Shown piece after piece: positions 1 to 8,613 of a stretch of 64,000 bases of DNA. Source of the stretch: Streptomyces sp. SID13031. GTDB lineage: Bacteria; Actinomycetota; Actinomycetes; Propionibacteriales; Kribbellaceae. The notes under the pieces are model-generated. The model was not told where the DNA came from. It ran no database searches and was given only the letters and a program-made list of their open reading frames with translations. Made by a program: the position numbers and the translations under genes. Location of the stretch: NCBI RefSeq assembly GCF_010548305.1, contig NZ_JAAGLV010000012.1:186001-250000 (forward strand). Reading direction: 5' to 3'. Position 1 is the stretch's first letter; every line of letters begins with the position of its first letter.

Positions 1-1266
1 GCGGCCGATATGGAGCGGCTGTTCAAGGACATCCCGCTGCAGGACGTCACCACCTCGATGACGATCTCCGGCCCGGCGGTACCGGCCTTCGTGATGTACC
101 TGGTCGCTGCCGAGCGGCAGGGCGCAGACATCACCAAGCTCAACGGCACGCTGCAGACCGATATCTTCAAGGAGTACATCGCGCAGAAGGAGTGGCTCTT
201 CCCGCCCGAGCCGCATCTGCGCCTGATCGGCGACCTGATGGAGTACTGCGCCGCCAACATCCCGGCGTACAAGCCGTTGAGCGTCTCCGGCTACCACATC
301 CGCGAGGCCGGGTCGACGGCCGCGCAGGAGCTCGCGTACACGCTGGCCGACGGGTTCGGCTATGTCGAGCTGGGGCTCGAAAGAGGCCTCGACATCGACA
401 AGTTCGCCTCCGGCCTGTCGTTCTTCTTCGACAGCCACCTGGACTTCTTCGAGGAGATCGCCAAGTTCCGCGCCAGCCGCCGGATCTGGGCCCGCTGGAT
501 GCGCGACGTCTACGGCGCCAAGACCGACAAGGCCCAGTGGCTGCGATTCCACACCCAGACCGCGGGCGTCTCGCTGACCGCCCAGCAACCGACGCTCAAC
601 GTCGTCCGTACTGCGGTCGAGGCGCTCGCCGCCGTCCTCGGCGGCACCAACTCGCTGCACACCAACGCGCTCGACGAGACGCTCGCGCTGCCGACCGACC
701 AGTCGGCCGAGATCGCGCTGCGGACCCAGTCGGTGCTGATGGAGGAGATCGGCGTCACCAACGTCGCCGACCCGCTCGGCGGTTCCTGGTACGTCGAGGC
801 GCTGACCGACCAGATCGAGGCCGAGGCCGAGGAGATCTTCGCCCGGATCAAGGAGATGAGCCCCGACGGCACGATGACCGGCGGGATCCTGCGCGGGATC
901 GAGGACGGCTGGTTCATGGCCGAGATCGCCGACGCCGCCTTCGAGTACCAGCAGAAGCTGGAGAAGGGCGAGAAGAAGATCGTCGGCGTGAACACCCAGA
1001 CCGACACGGTCGCCGGCGGGCTGGAGATCCTCCGGGTCAGCCACGAGGTCGAGGTCGAGCAGTGCCGGGTGCTCGCGGCGCGCAAGACGCAACGCGACGA
1101 GGACCTGGTGCGTCGTACGCTAACGGCGCTGGTCGAGGCGTCCAGAGGGACCGGCAGTCTGATCGAACCCATGCTGGAGGCGGCGCGTGCGGAGGCCACG
1201 ATGGGGGAGATCTGTAACGTTCTTCGGATCGAGTGGGGCGAATACAGAGAGCCCGCCCGCTTCTGA
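1..1266 (+). CDS. Acyl-CoA mutase large subunit (methylmalonyl-/isobutyryl-CoA mutase family), 5' partial
   Basis: The reading frame is open from the first base, so the start lies outside the window; about 421 residues remain of a family usually 520-570 long. The protein is the substrate-binding TIM-barrel part of a B12-dependent acyl-CoA mutase: the segments HTQTAG, SLTAQQPT, GGTNSLHTNALDE and VADPLGGSWYVE are hallmarks of the family. It stops before any cobalamin-binding domain (no DxHxxG segment), so that domain must be a separate small subunit, as in the IcmA/IcmB type. The enzyme rearranges the carbon skeleton of an acyl-CoA ester in the cytoplasm. Which acyl-CoA it uses cannot be decided from this fragment; isobutyryl-CoA is favoured because, as I recall, icmA lies not far from a YbbN-like gene and the glg cluster in Streptomyces. 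Confidence 0.9.
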   Translation, partial: AADMERLFKDIPLQDVTTSMTISGPAVPAFVMYLVAAERQGADITKLNGTLQTDIFKEYIAQKEWLFPPEPHLRLIGDLMEYCAANIPAYKPLSVSGYHIREAGSTAAQELAYTLADGFGYVELGLERGLDIDKFASGLSFFFDSHLDFFEEIAKFRASRRIWARWMRDVYGAKTDKAQWLRFHTQTAGVSLTAQQPTLNVVRTAVEALAAVLGGTNSLHTNALDETLALPTDQSAEIALRTQSVLMEEIGVTNVADPLGGSWYVEALTDQIEAEAEEIFARIKEMSPDGTMTGGILRGIEDGWFMAEIADAAFEYQQKLEKGEKKIVGVNTQTDTVAGGLEILRVSHEVEVEQCRVLAARKTQRDEDLVRRTLTALVEASRGTGSLIEPMLEAARAEATMGEICNVLRIEWGEYREPARF

Positions 1267-1831
1267 GACGGCGGCAGACCCCGACGGAACGGCCGAGTCA
1301 GGCGGCGGCGACGGTGGAAAGCCACCCCGCCGGTGGGGCGGCGGTGGCAAGCCCCCGGAGGGCGGCGGTCCGGCGCCGTCGGGTGACGGCCGTGGTGTCG
1401 TCGTCTGTGGCTCCGACCGGACCATGCTCCGGGTGGTCACCGAGCTGGTGAGCTCCGGCGAGCACGTGACGGCCATCGTCAACCCCGACTCGCGCCACTA
1501 CGAGCGGATCGGCGAGCTCGGCGCCCAGGTGATGGGCGTCCGGGTGGTCAGTGAGTCCGTACTACGCCGCGCCGGCATCGATACCGCCGACGACTCGGCT
1601 CTCAGCGCGCGGGCCCTGGTGCTGCTCGACGCCGACGACGTCCGCAACGTGCACACCGCGCTGACCGCGCGCGACATGGACCCGAACCTGCGGATCGTCA
1701 TCCAGATGGTCAACCCGCGCCTCGGCAGCCAGTTGCACGAGCTGCTCGGCGACTGCGTCGTCATCTCCGGTCCGTCGCTCGCGGCGCCCGCCTTCGTGGC
1801 CGGCGGATGGTGGCCGGCCCGGCCGACCTGA
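1187..1831 (+). CDS. TrkA-N/ion-channel-like protein, N-terminal fragment (frameshifted)
   Basis: This frame encodes an N-terminal Rossmann (RCK/TrkA-N) domain beginning near VVVCGSDRTM and running to SGPSLAAPAFVA, after which it leaves the conserved sequence and stops. The continuation of the same protein is in another frame from about 1801. The start is uncertain: the first ATG lies 80 bases inside the preceding mutase gene, and the first 65 or so residues are glycine/proline-rich and probably disordered or not translated. Reading one extra base between about 1799 and 1806 would join this segment in frame to the next one and give a protein of roughly 600 residues, the size usual for two-RCK actinobacterial channel-like proteins. 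The split may be a sequencing indel or a real mutation. Confidence 0.7.
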   Translation: MRRPRWGRSVTFFGSSGANTESPPASETAADPDGTAESGGGDGGKPPRRWGGGGKPPEGGGPAPSGDGRGVVVCGSDRTMLRVVTELVSSGEHVTAIVNPDSRHYERIGELGAQVMGVRVVSESVLRRAGIDTADDSALSARALVLLDADDVRNVHTALTARDMDPNLRIVIQMVNPRLGSQLHELLGDCVVISGPSLAAPAFVAGGWWPARPT

Positions 1832-3018
1832 TCCGCGATCCGCATCTCACCGTGCTGGCCGACACCACCTCGTCGGCGACGCCGGTCCTGCTGCCGGACG
1901 GGATCTCCGACCACAGTGACGACATCGTGCTCGGCGTGGGCGTCCAGCCGGTCTGGCGGACCAAGGACGTCCGCCGGGCGGGCTGGCTGATGGCGACCCG
2001 CGACGTCCTCGACCGGCGGGTCCGGGCGATCGCCGCGGTGATGGCCGGCCTGGTGATCGCCGGGACGGCGCTGACGCACTGGATCGCCAACATCGACTGG
2101 ATCCGCGCGCTCTACCTGGCGGCGGGCGCGGTGACGTCGGCGGGGATCGAGGACGACACCTTCTCGAACGCCTCACCGGGGGCCAAGATAGCGGCGGTCG
2201 TGGTCCAGCTGACCGGCATCGTGTTGATGGCCCTGCTGACCGCCGTGATCGTCGACTCGCTGATCGGCGCCCGGCTGTCCCGGGTGATCGGCGGAGTCCG
2301 CGGCCGGCCGCGCAACCACGTGATCGTCTGCGGCCTCGGCACGGTCGGCGCCCGGGTGCTCGAGATCCTGGTCGAGCGCGGCGTCGCCGTCGTCGGGGTC
2401 GAGCACAACGAGGACGCCCCCGGCGTGCAGACCGCGCACCGGTTGCGGATCCCGGTGATCATCGGCGACAGCAGCAACGAGGAGACGCTGCGGTCGGCCG
2501 GGGTGGAGCGCTGTCAGTCGGTGCTCGCGATCACCGACGGCGACATCACCAACCTCGAGTCGGCGATGGTCGTCCACGAGCTGAACAAGGACGCCCGGAT
2601 CACGATGCGGATGTTCGACCACGACCTGGCCCAGCGGGTCGAGCGGCAGCTCGGCCTCGGCCACAGCCGGTCGGTGTCGATGCTGGTGGCACCGGCCATC
2701 GCCGCCGCCGTAGCGAACAGGCGCAGCCAGACGACCGTCCCCGCCGGACGGCGCGTCCTGCTGCTCACCGAGGTCGCCGTCGAGCGGGACTCGGTCGCAG
2801 TCGGCAAACGGCTCGGCGAGCTGGACGAGACAGGCGGCCTGCGCGTGCTGGCCAGACTGGAAGGCGGCGGCCCCTGGGACTGGACGCCGGCCTTCGGCAA
2901 GCCGGTCACCGCGGGCACCCGGATCGCCGTCGCCGGTACCCGGAGCGGGCTGGCCAGACTGCTGCTGGCCACCCGCGCGCCACACCGTTCGGGTGCGTCG
3001 GGGAGGATAGAGCCATGA
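1807..3018 (+). CDS. TrkA-N/ion-channel-like protein, C-terminal part with 2-TM pore region
   Basis: The product continues the preceding fragment. It has two hydrophobic segments (about residues 73-92 and 119-146) flanking a short loop, then a second TrkA-N Rossmann domain starting VIVCGLGTVGARVLE and a C-terminal segment resembling TrkA-C. The arrangement is that of a 2-TM potassium-channel-like protein with tandem cytoplasmic RCK domains. The pore loop reads AAGAVTSAGIED where a potassium channel would show T-V-G-Y-G-D, so ion selectivity is doubtful. The listed ATG may not be a true start because the natural protein probably begins in the upstream frame. The stop overlaps an ATG (ATGA) leading into the next transcription segment. 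Confidence 0.75.
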   Translation: MVAGPADLIRDPHLTVLADTTSSATPVLLPDGISDHSDDIVLGVGVQPVWRTKDVRRAGWLMATRDVLDRRVRAIAAVMAGLVIAGTALTHWIANIDWIRALYLAAGAVTSAGIEDDTFSNASPGAKIAAVVVQLTGIVLMALLTAVIVDSLIGARLSRVIGGVRGRPRNHVIVCGLGTVGARVLEILVERGVAVVGVEHNEDAPGVQTAHRLRIPVIIGDSSNEETLRSAGVERCQSVLAITDGDITNLESAMVVHELNKDARITMRMFDHDLAQRVERQLGLGHSRSVSMLVAPAIAAAVANRRSQTTVPAGRRVLLLTEVAVERDSVAVGKRLGELDETGGLRVLARLEGGGPWDWTPAFGKPVTAGTRIAVAGTRSGLARLLLATRAPHRSGASGRIEP

Positions 3019-3052
3019 ACGTAAGCAGTGAGCACGGAATGCGAGGACAGCG

Positions 3053-4009
3053 GTGAGCCAGCCGAACTTCTCCCGGCCGGGAGCGATCGACCTGTCGGCC
3101 CTGCGCAAGCCGCCCGCACCGCGGCCCGGCAGCGCCCCAGGTGGCCCAGGCGCTCCCGGCGCCCCGGCCGCTCAGGGTGGAGCAGGCGGTGCGTATGTGC
3201 TGAACGTGACCGAGCCGACCTTCCAGGCGGACGTGATCGAGCGCTCGCTCCAGGTCCCCGTGGTGGTCGAGTTCTGGTCGCCGCGCTCGGAGGCGTCGAT
3301 CGCGCTCAGCCCGATCCTGGTCCAGCTCTCGACCGAGTACGCCGGGAAGTTCCTGCTGACCCGGATCGACATCGACGCGAACCCGCAGCTGGCCCAGGCG
3401 GTCGGCGTCCAGACGGTGCCGCTGGTGATCGCCGTCTTGCGTGGTCAGGTCGTCCCGCTCTTCCAGGGGGCCGTCTCCGACGTCGAGGCCCGCCAGTACG
3501 TCGAGCAGCTGCTCACCGTGGCCGTTGCCAACGGCATCACGGGTCGCACGGACCCGGTCGGCCCGGCGACAGCCGAGGAAGCGCCGGCCGAGCCAGAGCC
3601 GGATCCGCGCTACGAGGCCGCCGAGGACGCCGTCGCCGCGGGCGACCTGGATGGCGCCATCTCGGCGTACGAGGCGCTCCTGAAGGAGACCCCGAGCGAT
3701 GCTGAGGCGAAGGCCGGGCTCGCCCGGGTCCAGCTGGTGAAGCGGACCCGCGACGTACCGGCCGAGGTGCGCACGCGTGCGGCGGAGAACCCGGAGGACG
3801 TCGAGGCACAGTTGCTCGTCGCCGACGTGGACCTGATGGGTGGGCACGTCGACGACGCGTTCGCACGGCTGATCAAGACGATCCAGGTGACCGCCGGCGA
3901 CGACCGCAACGCCGTCCGCCTGCACCTGCTGGAGCTGTTCGAGGTGGTCGGCGCCGACGACGAGCGCGTGGTCAAGGCCCGCCGCCGGCTGATGGCCGCT
4001 CTCTTCTAG
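3053..4009 (+). CDS. YbbN/CnoX-like thioredoxin-fold TPR protein
   Basis: A proline/glycine-rich N-terminal tail of about 40 residues is followed by a thioredoxin fold (about residues 50-160, with VVVEFWSP and VQTVPLVIA) and a C-terminal tetratricopeptide half. This is the architecture of YbbN/CnoX, a chaperone partner that holds unfolded proteins. The active-site position reads WSPRSEAS, so both cysteines of the thioredoxin CxxC motif are missing and thiol exchange at that site is unlikely. The start is a GTG at 3053; the size, 318 residues, is normal for the actinobacterial form. It lies 34 bases after the channel gene and probably shares its transcript. Confidence 0.87.
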   Translation: MSQPNFSRPGAIDLSALRKPPAPRPGSAPGGPGAPGAPAAQGGAGGAYVLNVTEPTFQADVIERSLQVPVVVEFWSPRSEASIALSPILVQLSTEYAGKFLLTRIDIDANPQLAQAVGVQTVPLVIAVLRGQVVPLFQGAVSDVEARQYVEQLLTVAVANGITGRTDPVGPATAEEAPAEPEPDPRYEAAEDAVAAGDLDGAISAYEALLKETPSDAEAKAGLARVQLVKRTRDVPAEVRTRAAENPEDVEAQLLVADVDLMGGHVDDAFARLIKTIQVTAGDDRNAVRLHLLELFEVVGADDERVVKARRRLMAALF

Positions 4010-4015
4010 AAGCTC

Positions 4016-5596
4016 CTACGGCGTGAAGGTGACGTTGCTGTAGTTGCTGGGATTGGTGATGTTCAGGGCAGCCAGACTGGTGGCCCCACTGGTTGCCCCG
4101 GGCATCATTACGTGGTTGAACCGGACGGTGTCGAAGTTCGCCGCGGCGCTGAATCCCTGCAGTACGGCGGTAGTGGTGCCCCGGTCCCGGACCGTGATGT
4201 TCTTGACGGTGACACCGCGGACCGGGCCGGCGCCGAGGCCGCGGTCCTCGATGATGAAGCGCAGCCAGGTCCGGTCGTCGACGAGTTTGACGCTGATCTT
4301 CTCGATGTCGATCGCCTCGAAGGTGACGCCGGTGACGAGCGCGCTGCCGTAGCGGTGATGGATGCCGATCCCGATCGCCGCGTCGTACACGACGCCGTTG
4401 CGGAAGGTGACCCTGCTCTGCGGCTGCAGCGCGCCCTGGCCGACCTTGAAGCCGTAGCACCGCGTCCACGAGATCAGGTCGTCGAAGAGCACGTTGTCGA
4501 CCACCTGCGGTGACCCCGGCCACGGCTTGGCGATGTCGGTGTCGGCCCGCCAGGTCTTGGTCGTCCACGGATCGTCGAGGCTGATCCCGATGCCGTGCCG
4601 GACGGTCACGTCCTGCGACTCGTTCACGTCGATACCGTCGTTCTCACCCATGTCGAAGCGGTTGAAGATCTTGACGTTGGTGAAGCCGAGGTCGCGGGAC
4701 CGGGCCGTCACGATCGCCCAGGCGCCCGACTCGCGCACGATCAGGCCGTCGAAGCGGAAGTCGGTCGTCGCGATCGGCACCAGGATGTTCGCGGCGAAGT
4801 TGTACTGAGTGGCCGCCTGCTGGCCGTTGCCGTCGAGGGTCCCGCGGCCGTAGACGCGGATGTTGCTGGACCCGAACGCCGTCGAGATCCACCAGGTGAT
4901 GTCGCGGTTCTGCGAGTCCTTGTGCCAGTTGTGGGTGTAGTCGGCCGGGTTGCCCGTGAACCGGAACACCGCACCCGCTGCGAGATAGAGCGACACGTTG
5001 CTCTTCAGTACGACATTGCCCACCTTGTAGACGCCCGCGGGCACATAGACCGTGCCCTGCCCGGCAGCGTTCGCGGCATCGACAGCTCCCTGCACTGCGG
5101 CCGTCGACATCGCCGCACCCGTCGGGTCGGCGCCTCGCGAGACGACGTTGTAGATGCCCGTTCCGGACGACGCCGGCTTGTCGGTCTCAGCCGGGTCCGC
5201 CGCGATCACCAGATCCGGGCGGCCGTCCAGCTTGACGATCAGGTACTCGTCGCGCGGGATCGTGAACGTCATCGTCGAGCCGCTCACGCTGCCCGACAGA
5301 CCGAGTTTGCGCGGCGAGATCGAGTACGCGCCGATATTGGTGTTGTTGAGTTTGCGGACCGCGATGGTGGCCTCGCCGGCGCCCATCGAGAAGTGCGCGT
5401 AGTCGTAGCCGGGGTAGTCGACGACGTCGATCTTGCGGCCGTTGACGGTCAGCTCGTAGTCGGGGGAGCGCGGATAGATCGAGGGCTGGGCGTAGGAGTC
5501 GATCTGGGCGGGCGCGGCCTGGGCGGGGGTCGGCAGCAGTCCTCCCAGCGCGATCACCCCCAGTATCAGGGCAGCACGAACTAAGCCTTGCAACAT
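4016..5596 (-). CDS. Secreted right-handed beta-helix glycosidase (GH28/GH49-like)
   Basis: The 526-residue protein starts with a signal peptide (hydrophobic core, cleavage probably after AQA near residue 27), then a beta-sandwich-like region of about 120 residues, then a pectate-lyase/polygalacturonase-type parallel beta-helix. GTVYVPAGVYKVGNV is a typical first-coil motif, and the acidic cluster in GENDGIDVNESQDV and SLDDPW is where the catalytic aspartates of GH28/GH49 enzymes sit. A GGAGGA ribosome site lies 7 bases before the ATG. It faces an IclR regulator and a uronate dehydrogenase, so a role in releasing galacturonic acid from pectin outside the cell is likely. The exact GH family (28 or 49) cannot be settled by eye. 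Confidence 0.8.
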   Translation of the reverse strand: MLQGLVRAALILGVIALGGLLPTPAQAAPAQIDSYAQPSIYPRSPDYELTVNGRKIDVVDYPGYDYAHFSMGAGEATIAVRKLNNTNIGAYSISPRKLGLSGSVSGSTMTFTIPRDEYLIVKLDGRPDLVIAADPAETDKPASSGTGIYNVVSRGADPTGAAMSTAAVQGAVDAANAAGQGTVYVPAGVYKVGNVVLKSNVSLYLAAGAVFRFTGNPADYTHNWHKDSQNRDITWWISTAFGSSNIRVYGRGTLDGNGQQAATQYNFAANILVPIATTDFRFDGLIVRESGAWAIVTARSRDLGFTNVKIFNRFDMGENDGIDVNESQDVTVRHGIGISLDDPWTTKTWRADTDIAKPWPGSPQVVDNVLFDDLISWTRCYGFKVGQGALQPQSRVTFRNGVVYDAAIGIGIHHRYGSALVTGVTFEAIDIEKISVKLVDDRTWLRFIIEDRGLGAGPVRGVTVKNITVRDRGTTTAVLQGFSAAANFDTVRFNHVMMPGATSGATSLAALNITNPSNYSNVTFTP

Positions 5597-5619
5597 GGGC
5601 GGTTCCTCCAGGTGGGCGG

Positions 5620-6396
5620 TTAGCGGATACCTTCGGAGCGAAGCAGCGTTGCGAGTTGCTGGACGTGCGAGCGGATGATCGCCGCCACCCGCTCCACCTC
5701 CTTGTCGGTGCAGCGGGCGATCGGGATCGAGCAGCTGATCGCGTCGCTGGCCGGGATCCGGTACGGCACGGGCACGCCGACGCAGCCCAGACCGAGGACG
5801 TTCTGTTCGCGCTCGATCGAATAGCCCCGTCGCCGGGCCTCCGCCAACTCTTCGGCCAGCGCGGCGTGTGTGCCGACAGTGTTGGCAGTCAGGGCAGGCA
5901 GCGGGTCGGAGGGTAGTTCGAGCGAGACCTCGGTGGCGGTGAGCTCGGAGAGCAACGCCTTGCCGAGCGAGGTCGCGTGCGCGGGCAGTTGGCGGCCGAC
6001 CCTGCTGGTCGCCCGCGAAGGCGCGATCGCTTCACGGGTGGCCAGGTAGATCACGCTGGCGCCTTCGAGTCGCGCGTAGTGACAGGTGTAGCCGCTGTCC
6101 TCGCGGATCACCTCCAGCGTGCGGATCGCGTGCGGCAACGCCGGATCGCGATCCAGGTACGCCGTACCGACGAGCAGTGCGCGGGACCCTATTCCGACCA
6201 TCGCGCCGTCGTTGGTCGACTCGATCCAGCCCGTCGCGATCATCGTGTGCAGCAACTGGTGCAGGCTCGATCGTGGGTACCCGGTCTGCTTGTGCAGCTC
6301 TGTCACCGACATCGGCCCGCGGGCGTCGCCGAGTACTTCGAGGATGCGCAGCGTGCGCTCGGCCGACTTGACCAGCCGGATCTCTTCGGTCGTCAC
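5620..6396 (-). CDS. IclR-family transcriptional regulator
   Basis: The 258-residue protein has an N-terminal winged helix-turn-helix (KSAERTLRILEVLGDARGP through ELHKQTGYPRSSLHQLLHTM) and a C-terminal IclR effector domain with ATSLGKALLSEL and the late ISCSIPI segment. It starts with GTG, preceded by GGGAGG; the start overlaps the stop of the uronate dehydrogenase gene as GTGA, so the two are translationally coupled. IclR proteins bind small carboxylates and sugars acids. Its position between the pectin glycosidase and the dehydrogenase makes it the likely regulator of the divergent uronate operons, probably binding in the 7182-7293 region. Confidence 0.93.
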   Translation of the reverse strand: MTTEEIRLVKSAERTLRILEVLGDARGPMSVTELHKQTGYPRSSLHQLLHTMIATGWIESTNDGAMVGIGSRALLVGTAYLDRDPALPHAIRTLEVIREDSGYTCHYARLEGASVIYLATREAIAPSRATSRVGRQLPAHATSLGKALLSELTATEVSLELPSDPLPALTANTVGTHAALAEELAEARRRGYSIEREQNVLGLGCVGVPVPYRIPASDAISCSIPIARCTDKEVERVAAIIRSHVQQLATLLRSEGIR

Positions 6397-7181
6397 CAGG
6401 TGCCTCCCAGCGGATGGGTGTCGTCGACGAAGACCCCAGCCAACAGTGCCGCTGGATCTTCCCGTACGTCGGTGTCCGGGCCGACGTGATTCTCGGCGTC
6501 ATCGAGTGGGTGGAAACCGATCGCCTTGCCGGCCTCCAGCGAGAACCAGCTGCGCGTGTTGTCCGAGACAGCCCAGATGAGGTGGTGCCCGGGCTGGTCG
6601 AGCTCCGCGACGGTCTCCATCAACCGGGCGAGATCACCGGGGGAGACCCAGGTCGAGAGAGTCCGGCCGCCGGTGCCGATCGTCTCGCCGACAGTGCAGA
6701 TGCGCGCCGACACCACGGTCATCCCGTGCCGATCGGCGTACACGCTGCCGAGGGCTTCGAGGGCGACCTTGCCGACGCCGTAGTACGTATCGGGTCTTGG
6801 CTGGAGCACAGGTGTGGCGGCGGCGTCGCGGGCGGCGACGTACCCGGTGGCGTGCAGCGAGCTGCCGAGCAGGACGCGCCGTACGCCGGCTCGGTGGGCG
6901 GCCTCCAGGACGACGTAGCCACCCTGGATGTTGGTCTCGAGGATCTGCTCCCACGGCCGCTCGGCCGAGTGCCCGCCGAGGTGGATCACCAGGTCCGCGC
7001 CGGTGAAGGCCGCGGTCATCGCCTCCAGATCGGTGACCGATGCCTGCCGGAACTCTTCACCCGCACCGAGCGACTCGATCGGTGCGATATCCGTCAGCCG
7101 CACGACCCGGCCGGGGCGGCGCAGCAGTGGCCGGACCAGTGTCCCCACCAGTCCAGCCGCTCCGGTGATCACGATCAGCAC
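6393..7181 (-). CDS. udh: Uronate dehydrogenase-like NAD-dependent SDR
   Basis: This is an extended-SDR protein of 262 residues with the nucleotide motif TGAAGLVG, the VIHLGGHSAERPW segment, and the active-site Y-x-x-x-K in YGVGK. The stretches EQILETNIQG, TLSTWVSPGD and the short length match bacterial uronate dehydrogenase, which oxidises galacturonate and glucuronate to the aldaric acid lactones with NAD. A GTG start follows AAGGAG. The genes around it supply uptake of a sugar and a glucarate dehydratase, exactly the next step after this enzyme. A different sugar epimerase/dehydratase is the alternative but fits the context less well. Confidence 0.82.
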   Translation of the reverse strand: MLIVITGAAGLVGTLVRPLLRRPGRVVRLTDIAPIESLGAGEEFRQASVTDLEAMTAAFTGADLVIHLGGHSAERPWEQILETNIQGGYVVLEAAHRAGVRRVLLGSSLHATGYVAARDAAATPVLQPRPDTYYGVGKVALEALGSVYADRHGMTVVSARICTVGETIGTGGRTLSTWVSPGDLARLMETVAELDQPGHHLIWAVSDNTRSWFSLEAGKAIGFHPLDDAENHVGPDTDVREDPAALLAGVFVDDTHPLGGTW

Positions 7182-7200
7182 GCCGTCACTCCTTCGACCG

Positions 7201-7273
7201 TTGACAGATCCGTGAACAAGCTAATACGTTTCAAACCGTTACGCCAGTATGAACAGCATTCACGTATGTGAAT
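7201..7273. promoter_or_regulatory. Divergent control region of the uronate operons
   Basis: The 112 bases between the udh and solute-binding-protein genes are AT-richer than their surroundings. They contain a TTGACA at 7201-7206 with TAATAC/TACGTT-like -10 candidates 15-18 bases on, the small palindrome GTTTCAAAC at 7228-7236, and a perfect 16-base palindrome ATTCACGTATGTGAAT at 7258-7273, 20 bases before the importer start. The palindromes are the obvious candidates for the IclR operator; which one is used is inference. Confidence 0.55.
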
Positions 7274-7293
7274 CTAAGAAATGGGGACTGACC

Positions 7294-8613
7294 ATGAGGA
7301 GAGCATCAGTGACGAGGACCGTCGCGGTCCTGTCCGCGATGACCCTGGTCGGCTCGCTGAGCGCCTGCGGGGGCGACGATTCAGCAGGCGATGCGAGTAA
7401 GCCGCTCGAGTTCTGGAGTCGGAGCGGTCCGGAGGGCGCCACCACATACAAGGCGATCCTGGCCGCGTTCACGGCGAAGACCGGGATCAAGGTCGACTAC
7501 CAGGGGGTGCTCGAGTTCGATACCCAGCTGCAGACGAAGGCGTCGTCGAAGAAGCTGCCCGACCTCTGGATCAACGACGCCAGCCTGCTCGGCACCTATC
7601 AGGGGCAGGGCTACACGACGCCGGTCGAGCAGTCCCAGATCGAGGGCGGCGACTCGATCGACACCGCGACCTGGGAACAGAACAAGGGTCTCGACGGCAA
7701 GACCTACGGAGTGCCGTTCAGCCGGCAAGCCTTCGGCACCCTGGTGAGGGTCGACTGGCGCAAGAAGCTCGGACTGCCGCAGCCGAAGACCTGGGACGAC
7801 CTGACCGCGCTGGCGACGGCCTTCGCGACCAAGGATCCCGACGGCAACGGCAAGAAGGACACCTACGGCATGGTGGTGCCGGGCTCCAGCAAGAACGGCT
7901 ACATCGGCTGGTGGGCGTCGAGCTACATCTGGCAGGCCGGTGGCGACTTCATCGCGCCGGCCGGCGACGGCAAGTACAAGTCGGTGGTGAACTCGCCGCA
8001 GACCAAGACCGCGCTGGAGTTCATCCGCAAGCAATTCTGTACGCCGGGCAACGTCGTCCCCGGGTCGCTCAACCTGACCACCAGCGAGGCGCCGTTCTTC
8101 CAGGAGGGCAAAGCCGGCATCTACCTGACCGGGCCGTACGCGATGGGCGGCTACGACAAGCAACTCGGCAAGGACAAGTACGAGGTCATCCCGATGCCGA
8201 AGGGCCCGGCCAGTGCGACCGCGCTCGGCGAGGGCGAGAACATCTACTTTGGCGCCGGCTCCAAGAAGTCCGACGATGCGAAGAAGCTGGCCGCGTTCCT
8301 GATCAGCCCGGAAGCGCAGGAGATCGGGATGAAGGCGACCGAGTCGAAGTACCCGGTGGTCCGGCTGCCCGTCAACACGTCGGTGAAGATCGACAAGGTG
8401 CTGAACGACCCGCGCTGGGACGCGTTCCAGCAGCAGTACCGCCAGGACTCCAAGACCTTCGTCTGGTCGATCAAGTACCAGGCGATCCGGCAGGCGAGCG
8501 GCGAGGGGATCAACGCGATGATGTCGAGCTGCACGAGTGACCTGGACGCCGGGCTGCAGAAGCTCGACCAGGCGCTCAACGACGAGCTCAAGGCGCAGGA
8601 CGTTCTCGGGTGA
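7294..8613 (+). CDS. ABC transporter solute-binding lipoprotein (sugar type)
   Basis: The 439-residue product begins with a lipoprotein signal: positively charged n-region, hydrophobic core, and lipobox LSAC near residue 27. The mature part is a family 1 solute-binding protein (FWSRSGPEG start, repeated DYQGV, PDLWINDASLL, GTLVRVDWRKKLGLPQPKTWDDL). The ATG at 7294 is preferred over the upstream ATG at 7249 because it directly precedes the signal peptide and because the upstream ATG lies within the palindromic control region. It is membrane-anchored and captures substrate for the two permeases behind it. The operon context suggests a uronic acid or oligogalacturonide as ligand. Confidence 0.92.
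   Translation: MRRASVTRTVAVLSAMTLVGSLSACGGDDSAGDASKPLEFWSRSGPEGATTYKAILAAFTAKTGIKVDYQGVLEFDTQLQTKASSKKLPDLWINDASLLGTYQGQGYTTPVEQSQIEGGDSIDTATWEQNKGLDGKTYGVPFSRQAFGTLVRVDWRKKLGLPQPKTWDDLTALATAFATKDPDGNGKKDTYGMVVPGSSKNGYIGWWASSYIWQAGGDFIAPAGDGKYKSVVNSPQTKTALEFIRKQFCTPGNVVPGSLNLTTSEAPFFQEGKAGIYLTGPYAMGGYDKQLGKDKYEVIPMPKGPASATALGEGENIYFGAGSKKSDDAKKLAAFLISPEAQEIGMKATESKYPVVRLPVNTSVKIDKVLNDPRWDAFQQQYRQDSKTFVWSIKYQAIRQASGEGINAMMSSCTSDLDAGLQKLDQALNDELKAQDVLG

Noticed and set aside
3015..3056. 13-codon frame between the channel-like gene and the YbbN-like gene, with ATGA overlap
   Set aside because: Too short to support as a gene; may only help translational coupling.
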